Assembly (NCBI GenBank): GCA_902803635.1
Contig: CADCQU010000094.1
Coordinates: forward strand, 1-6,617
DNA: 6,617 nt
Direction: 5' to 3'
Source: an uncultured Lachnospiraceae bacterium
Lineage (GTDB): Bacteria > Bacillota > Clostridia > Lachnospirales > Lachnospiraceae
Shown here piece after piece: positions 1 to 5,600 of this stretch. Every line of letters starts with the position of its first letter. Position 1 is the first letter of the stretch. The position numbers were made by a program, and so were the translations under genes. The notes under the pieces are model-generated. The model worked only from the letters and a program-made list of their open reading frames with translations. It did not search any database and was not told the origin of the DNA.

Positions 1-2
1 AT

Positions 3-75
3 GCCCAGTTAGCTCAGTTGGTAGAGCAGTGGACTGAAAATCCACGTGTCTCTGGTTCGATTCCGGAACTGGGCA
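3..75 (+). tRNA. tRNA-Phe (anticodon GAA)
   Basis: The full cloverleaf can be folded by eye. The acceptor stem GCCCAGT (3-9) pairs with ACTGGGC (68-74), with discriminator A75. The D stem is GCTC/GAGC. The anticodon stem is GTGGA/TCCAC around the loop CTGAAAA, which places the anticodon GAA at 36-38 and decodes Phe codons UUC and UUU. The T arm is TCTGG/CCGGA around the loop TTCGATT. The length of 73 nt is normal for tRNA-Phe. The CCA end is not encoded, because CTT follows the discriminator base, so it would be added by tRNA nucleotidyltransferase. Only two bases lie upstream in the window, so the promoter or any preceding tRNA genes cannot be seen. Confidence 0.97.
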
Positions 76-97
76 CTTTTTATGCCACAAAGGCCTC

Positions 98-133
98 AAA
101 AACCCTTGAAAACGCTGGTTTTCAAGGGTTTTT
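98..133 (+). terminator. Intrinsic terminator of the tRNA-Phe transcript
   Basis: A 16-bp perfect inverted repeat, AAAAACCCTTGAAAAC (98-113) and GTTTTCAAGGGTTTTT (118-133), encloses the four-base loop GCTG. The descending arm ends in a T-run (129-133), giving the hairpin-plus-U-tract form of a Rho-independent terminator. It starts 22 nt after the tRNA. The A-rich upstream arm mirrors the T-run, so it could also work, less efficiently, on the opposite strand. It insulates the tRNA from the kinase gene, whose promoter begins right at its 3' edge. Confidence 0.9.
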
Positions 134-159
134 GCATATAGGTCTACATATGCTATAAT
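131..159 (+). promoter_or_regulatory. Extended -10 sigma-A-type promoter of the histidine kinase gene
   Basis: A perfect -10 hexamer TATAAT lies at 154-159 and is preceded by the extended -10 TG motif (TGC, 151-153). At 17-bp spacing the -35 position is TTTGCA (131-136), a 4/6 match to TTGACA, and it overlaps the last T residues of the tRNA terminator. Transcription would start near 166, leaving a leader of about 28 nt. A 6-bp inverted repeat GCATAT/ATATGC (134-139 and 148-153) fills the spacer and is a possible regulator-binding site. The -10 match is directly visible; promoter activity is inferred. Confidence 0.8.
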
Positions 160-175
160 GGTAGAGATTATTGCT

Positions 176-183
176 AAGGGGGA
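176..183 (+). promoter_or_regulatory. Ribosome binding site that decides the kinase start
   Basis: AAGGGGGA is a strong Shine-Dalgarno-like sequence ending 10 nt before the ATG at 194. It lies downstream of the in-frame ATG at 158, which falls inside the -10 box and so would precede the transcription start. This supports initiation at 194. An in-frame TTG at 188 is only 4 nt from the site and is a poorer candidate. Confidence 0.75.
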
Positions 184-193
184 TAGATTGATT

Positions 194-2632
194 ATGAACG
201 GAATCTTGATAATTGCGGAAAACACAGAGCTTATCGGAGCTTTTGTGTCGATGCTCTCCCCCTCTTTTTCTGTATACAGTGTCATGTCAGAGGAGGAGGG
301 GATCGAAACCCTGAAAAAAGACTATAGCAGCATTGCCGCCGTACTGATTGAGCTCAGGCTTGCCCGCAAGAGCGGCTTTGTTTTTTCCGACCGGATACTG
401 GATGAGTTTTTTTTGTCCTCGATTCCGATTCTTGCGATTTCCGATGCGCCGCCATCTGATGAAGACATGGACTGCATCGAGCACGGTTTTTTTGACATCA
501 TCAGTACGGCCATGCCAAAGCCGCTTGTGTTTCAGCGTATTCGCAACGCCATACGCGCGAAAGACTCCCTGTCGCTTAAGGAAGTGGAAAAGATGCTGAA
601 GGAGCTCCCCTCCTGTATTTTCCTGAAGGATAGGGAAGCACGTTACGTTTTTTCCACACAGTACTGGCGGCATTTGAATACCGAAAGCGACTCCAACTGG
701 ACTATCCGCGGCAAGACCGATCTCGATGTCCGCAAGGACAAGGCGAACGCTCTGAAGGCTATGGAAGCGGACCGGCGTATTCTTGCTACCGGGAAGGGTA
801 CCGAATATGTCATCGAAGAAAACCATGACGGCATTCTGGAATATCTTCAGCTGATCAAGCGACCCGTTTACGATGACGACGGCAAGATCAGGGGCATCAT
901 TGGGCTGATCAACAACATTACGGATTATCAGCTTTTAAAACAGGAAATGGAAAAGCGCGTGAAGACGGATGAGCATATGATCACGGCTATGGCCGCCGAT
1001 TACCGCAGCATATTTTACGCCGATCTCGATAAAGACGAGTGTCTGTGTGTCCGGGCATCCGAGAAGCAGGATGAACGGACGATAAAAGGAAAGGCCTTTC
1101 CCTTCCATGAAAGCTTCGTGGATTATGCTGAACGATATGTTGTGGCGTCGGACCGGAAGGCCTTTCTTGCGTTTATCAAGCCCGATAATATCCGTGCCAG
1201 GCTGGCAAAGGAAACCATGATCTCACACCGATATCTTTCTGTAAGATACGGCAGTGAACAGTACGAAATGCTCAGGATCGCTGGTGTCCGTCTCATCGAG
1301 GAGCGTGATGATAACATCGTTCATGCCATCGCCGCCGGATTCTCGGATGTTGACCAGGAAACACGGGAAAATATGGAACAGAACCGGGCGCTAGCGGAGG
1401 CGCTGGCTCGCGCGGAAGAGGCAAATGCCGCAAAGACCGCATTTTTAAGCTCCATGAGCCATGAGATCCGGACGCCGATGAACGCAATCATCGGTCTGGA
1501 CAATATAGCACTCCATGATCCAAACATTTCCCCGGAGACCAGGGACGAGCTGGAAAAGATCGGTTCCAGCGCGAGACACCTGCTGGCTCTCATCAACGAC
1601 ATTCTGGATATGAGCCGTATCGAATCCGGACGCATGATCCTGAAAGAGGAGAAGTTCTCCTTCCGTGAGATGCTTGAGCAGATCAATATTATTATCAGCG
1701 GTCAGTGCGAGGATAAAAGGCTGAGCTACGAAAATCGGATGATCGGGCAGACGGATGATTATTTTATCGGCGATGACCTGAGAATCCGGCAGATCCTCAT
1801 TAATATACTTGGCAACGCGGTGAAATTTACCGATCCACCGGGCTGCGTCACGTTTACGGTGGAGCAGACGGAGCATACCGATGACATCAGAATGCTTCGC
1901 TTCGAAATGAAGGATACCGGCATCGGAATGGATGAAGAGTTCCTGCCGAAACTTTTTGAGCCTTTTTCCCAGGAGGACGCCACGATCACCAACCGTTACG
2001 GCGGGAGCGGCCTCGGAATGGCGCTTACAAAAAACATGGTCGACCTGATGGGCGGCAGGATATCTGTCGAGAGCCGGAAGGGATACGGCACAACTTTTAC
2101 GGTCGAACTTCCGATGAGGCGGACACGGCACGTTGAGGTCTCGGAAACGGCGGAAAACCCCGAGGCAGAAATATCCGTTGCCGGACTTCATGTGTTGATC
2201 GCGGAAGATGTGGAAATGAACGCGGAAATCCTGACGGATCTTCTTGAAATAGAGGACATCTCGTCCGAATGGGCGAGGAACGGTCGGATCGCGCTGGAAA
2301 TGTTTGCGCAGAGCGAGGTCGGTCATTTCGACGCAATCCTGATGGACATGAGGATGCCGGTCATGGACGGATTGACCGCGACGAAGGAAATCCGGAGGCT
2401 TGACCGGCCGGATGCGGCCGGGATCCCGATTATTGCCCTGACGGCAAATGCTTTTGAAGAGGATGTCAGGCTGTGTCTTCAGGCGGGAATGAACGCGCAT
2501 TTGTCAAAGCCCGTGGATATCGAGCAGTTAAAAAAATGCCTTGGCAGGCTGCGAAGGCTACCGGCGAGAGGTCTAAAAACAGAGGAACCTTGGGTACACA
2601 ATTTTTTATTTTTTCCTCTATCTTTTTCTTGA
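194..2632 (+). CDS. Soluble hybrid histidine kinase (REC-like, PAS, PAS-like, HisKA, HATPase, REC)
   Basis: Two-component signalling protein of 812 residues, numbered here from the ATG at 194. Domains in order: a receiver-like domain (about 4-122) with Glu53 at the usual phospho-Asp position, Ala8-Glu9 at the acidic pair, and Ser83 and Lys109 retained; a PAS domain (about 132-250); a second, divergent PAS-like domain (about 260-386); a short helical linker rich in Ala and Glu (388-413); HisKA with the H-box SHEIRTP and phospho-acceptor His423; HATPase_c (about 523-641) with the N-box around Asn537/Asn541, G1 DTGIG at 574-578, an F-box LFEPF and G2 GGSGLG; and a canonical C-terminal receiver (about 665-786) with Glu671/Asp672, phospho-acceptor Asp718, Thr750 and Lys772. 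No transmembrane segment or signal peptide is visible, so it should act in the cytoplasm. All residues needed for autophosphorylation and internal His-to-Asp transfer are present. No Hpt domain, DNA-binding domain or partner regulator is in the window, so the output is unknown. The protein ends in an odd tail of about 24 residues read through T-rich DNA (HNFLFFP and onwards). The start was chosen from the ribosome binding site and promoter positions. The family is certain; the ligand and the pathway cannot be told. Confidence 0.95.
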   Translation: MNGILIIAENTELIGAFVSMLSPSFSVYSVMSEEEGIETLKKDYSSIAAVLIELRLARKSGFVFSDRILDEFFLSSIPILAISDAPPSDEDMDCIEHGFFDIISTAMPKPLVFQRIRNAIRAKDSLSLKEVEKMLKELPSCIFLKDREARYVFSTQYWRHLNTESDSNWTIRGKTDLDVRKDKANALKAMEADRRILATGKGTEYVIEENHDGILEYLQLIKRPVYDDDGKIRGIIGLINNITDYQLLKQEMEKRVKTDEHMITAMAADYRSIFYADLDKDECLCVRASEKQDERTIKGKAFPFHESFVDYAERYVVASDRKAFLAFIKPDNIRARLAKETMISHRYLSVRYGSEQYEMLRIAGVRLIEERDDNIVHAIAAGFSDVDQETRENMEQNRALAEALARAEEANAAKTAFLSSMSHEIRTPMNAIIGLDNIALHDPNISPETRDELEKIGSSARHLLALINDILDMSRIESGRMILKEEKFSFREMLEQINIIISGQCEDKRLSYENRMIGQTDDYFIGDDLRIRQILINILGNAVKFTDPPGCVTFTVEQTEHTDDIRMLRFEMKDTGIGMDEEFLPKLFEPFSQEDATITNRYGGSGLGMALTKNMVDLMGGRISVESRKGYGTTFTVELPMRRTRHVEVSETAENPEAEISVAGLHVLIAEDVEMNAEILTDLLEIEDISSEWARNGRIALEMFAQSEVGHFDAILMDMRMPVMDGLTATKEIRRLDRPDAAGIPIIALTANAFEEDVRLCLQAGMNAHLSKPVDIEQLKKCLGRLRRLPARGLKTEEPWVHNFLFFPLSFS
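2581..2627 (+). terminator. Weak terminator-like stem overlapping the end of the kinase gene
   Basis: AGAGGAA (2581-2587) can pair with TTCCTCT (2613-2619), and a T-run (2623-2627) follows shortly after. The loop is long (25 nt) and contains two further T-runs, so this is a poor intrinsic terminator. It could reduce read-through into the downstream gene, or it may simply be the T-rich upstream part of that gene's promoter. Confidence 0.2.
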
Positions 2633-2647
2633 GAATTCTCATATAAT
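2613..2647 (+). promoter_or_regulatory. Probable promoter of the L,D-transpeptidase gene
   Basis: A perfect -10 hexamer TATAAT lies at 2642-2647, 49 bases before the ATG at 2696. No good -35 box is present at 16-18 bp spacing; the sequence there is pyrimidine-rich (TATCTT at 2619-2624). The nearby TTGAGA at 2629-2634 is only 7 bp from the -10, too close to serve as its -35. The promoter may therefore need an activator. The spacer is largely occupied by the palindrome at 2630-2641. Read-through from the kinase promoter is also possible. Confidence 0.5.
2630..2641. promoter_or_regulatory. Perfect 12-bp palindrome abutting the -10 box (candidate operator)
   Basis: TGAGAATTCTCA is its own reverse complement. 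It starts with the kinase stop codon TGA (2630-2632) and ends one base before the TATAAT at 2642. A dimeric regulator bound here would cover the promoter spacer. The sequence symmetry is plain; the operator role is inferred from position only. Confidence 0.4.
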
Positions 2648-2695
2648 AAGGAAGTCTTATCAAGTTGATTTGTATGCTTAAATGAGGTTGTATGT

Positions 2696-5600
2696 ATGAA
2701 GAAGAAAGTGTTGGCATGGGTTCTCTCGGCGGCGATGGCCGTTGCACCTGCTGCACAGGCGACGGCATTTGCCTCTTCTGTGGAAGAACCAGTGAAGGTT
2801 GAGCAGACGTTGGGGACGGACTTCTCGGGTGAGGAACAAGACGGAAAGGATGAAACAGATCCAAATTCCATCGAGGACTCGAAGAAGAGCGGTTCTCCTG
2901 AAGCATCTTCGACAGACGAGGGAAGCTCTTTTTCGGAGAATAATGGTGTTTCTTCGGATAACGTTTCCTCCACCGTGGTCTCATCGACGGAGGGGAATAC
3001 TGCTTCGGATGATGAAATTTTGAAGGAATCGGAAGAAGATAATAAGTCGGACGTTGGTGAAGAAACGCCGAACGGAACAGATACTGACGCCGTTGGTGAG
3101 AATCCTTCGGATACGGATGATGAAAATGCAGACACGAATACCGGGGACGGGGATGTCGTGCTTCCGACGACAGACACGGATTCGACTGCTTCCGAAAATA
3201 CCGAGGAGAGCAAAAACGAAAATTCGGACTCTTCTTCCGTCGTAGACGATTCCTCCGTGCAGGACGACGAGAACGAGGATCCGGACGCATCCAAGGAGGA
3301 TGGTTCCTCGGACAAGGAGGAAGAAGATTCGGAAGACGAGAACGCTTCCGGCGACGAGACATTTGACGAGAAAGAAAATCCGACAGATATTGAGGAAGAG
3401 GGCGAGGAGTCTTCTGACGAAGAGGTTGCCGGCCTTTCGGAGAATGAAAAATACTACAAGCCAAAGAACGGAACGTACGTATTTGATTCCTGTTTTTCCG
3501 GTACAAATATTATTACGTTAAAGAATTCTACGCCGGGTGGAAACCTCAAGGAAGGGGGGACGGTCCTTATTACGGACAGTACGACGGACCTTGGGGTATA
3601 TTGGATCCTTAAGAAGAATGATGACGATTCCTACCAGATCACGAATTTTGCATCGGGACTTGCGCTGACGGCCAGTAATACAAATATTGTTCAGAAGACA
3701 TATTCCGGCGCGGACACGCAGAAATGGTATTTCCGCCATTACGGGGATACCTCGTACACGTCCATCACGCCGAAGTCGAACATGAATTATCGGATTTCAC
3801 TTGCTGGGTCCACCAAGAAATTTGCAAATAACGGCAGTAGTCTGATTCTGACGAAGCTCGATAAGACCTACCAGAAATGGTATATCAAGGCGCGGACGTC
3901 TCCTGCGGTTTCGCTTGCGGATGGCGACTACTACCTGTATCCGGGCAACAAGTCGACGAAGGCCCTCTACGTAACCAGCAACTCCAAGGCGGAGGACGCG
4001 CCGATGCAGCTCTACACGTGGCTGGGCCGCCGCGGCGAATGGTTCACGGTGAAGTCGCTTGGGAAGGGCAACCTTTATACGATTGTCAATACCTACAGCG
4101 GCAAGGCCCTGTACCCGAAGAAGGGCGCGAAGACCTATGGAACGGTGATCGTCCAGCACACGGCGGACGGGAGCCTCGACCAGGCCTGGCGGCTGGTGGA
4201 TAAGGACGGCAGCTACCAGCTCATCCATGTGATGAGCGGCATGGCCCTCGGCCTTTCGGGCGGGAAATTTGTCAATGGGACGGAGCCGATCCTTGACATG
4301 CCCAAGGATACGGACTCGCAAAAGTGGACATTTGTCGCGATTGACACGGTTGGGAAGGACACGAAGGGCGCCGATGCCAAGCTTGCCGCCGGCTATTATC
4401 GTCTGACAAATGCAGCGAAGTCCTCGCTGGTGGCTTCGACGGCCGGTTCGCGGAAAAAGACGGGTATGAACCTTGAACTCGCTGATTCCGATGCAAAGGA
4501 AAGGGCAACCTTCTATATTAAGCCTCTCTCGAACGGCAAATACGCGATTCGCTCGTTCTTCAGCTTCAAATATGTCGGCATGAATTACGACGTTGCGGAG
4601 AACAACTACAAGCTGGAGACGAAGGACAACTATTCGGCGGCCACCTCCAAATGGTACATTCGGAAATCGACGGTGGACGATGGTCAGCTGAGCATTGTCA
4701 ACGCCGCCAACACCGCCATGGTACTGACATTTGACGGGGATGCGGCGGAGGGTGCGCAGCTCAAGATCACGCTCTCGTCGGGCGAGAAGGCCCAGCGCTG
4801 GACGTCCACGAAGATGGTGAACCAGAAGCCCCTGACGGACGGCGAGCGTTATGTGCTCACGTCACAGCTCAATACCGGCCTTGTCATGAGCGTCACGAGC
4901 ACCACAGCCGGCACGGGTGAGACCGTCCTTCGTCAAACCGAACAGCAGCCATGGGAGGTCTATATCTTTGAGTACGTCGGACCCTCGAACATTTACCGTC
5001 TCCGGAACCAGTGGTCCGGGAAGGTACTTGCGGGATCGACGAAGAAGGACGGCGAGAAGGTTACCCTGGTGAATGAGGCGGACGAGGAAAACCAGCTCTG
5101 GCATGTCCGTGCGATGGGAAGCGCCCGCTACAGCATTTCCAACGTGAAGACCTCGAAGCTCCTGACGGTGAAGGACGGAAATGCCTCCGCCGGCACGTCC
5201 GTGGTTGTGAATGAGGCAAATGGAAAATCCTCGCAGCTGTGGGTCATGCACAAGGCCAAGAGCATCGAGAAGGTGCCGACAAATGTGAACATCGTCATCA
5301 GCCCGAAGGGGACGAACAACGTCCTCGAGGTGAAGGATGGAAGCCTTGTTGACCGCACGCCCATGCAGTTTGCCACACCCACAAAGGCCGCGAACCAGGT
5401 ATTCCAGATTATCCCCTCCGGGAACTACTACAAGCTTCGCAGCGTTGCGACGGGACGTTACCTGACCAGCAGCTCGGGCAAGGCCACGCTGCGGCCCAGC
5501 ATCAGCGGGAAGGCACAGCTCTGGAAGGTGCTGCCCTCCGGTATCCGCTATAATTTCCGAAATGTCGGCAATGGCCGTTATCTGAACTCGCCGGACGGCA

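Noticed and set aside
1..160. tRNA 3' end as an integration site (attB-like) for a mobile element
   Set aside because: No integrase gene or second copy of the tRNA 3' end is seen in the window, and the downstream DNA is explained by a terminator and a promoter.
158..193. Upstream ATG at 158 (and TTG at 188) as start of the histidine kinase
   Set aside because: The ATG lies inside the -10 box and has no ribosome binding site. The TTG is too close to the ribosome binding site. The ATG at 194 fits both the signals and the domain start.
1445..2500. Long minus-strand open frame opposite the kinase gene
   Set aside because: It is antisense to well-conserved kinase domains and encodes no recognisable family. 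The frame is open because of the codon composition of the real gene.
2466..3506. Two overlapping minus-strand open frames, one Ser/Glu-rich and one Arg/Pro-rich, opposite the acidic region
   Set aside because: Codons such as GAN and TCN in the acidic stretch give stop-free, biased complements, so a Ser/Glu-rich antisense product is expected. No ribosome binding site or domain supports them, and they also run into both flanking genes.
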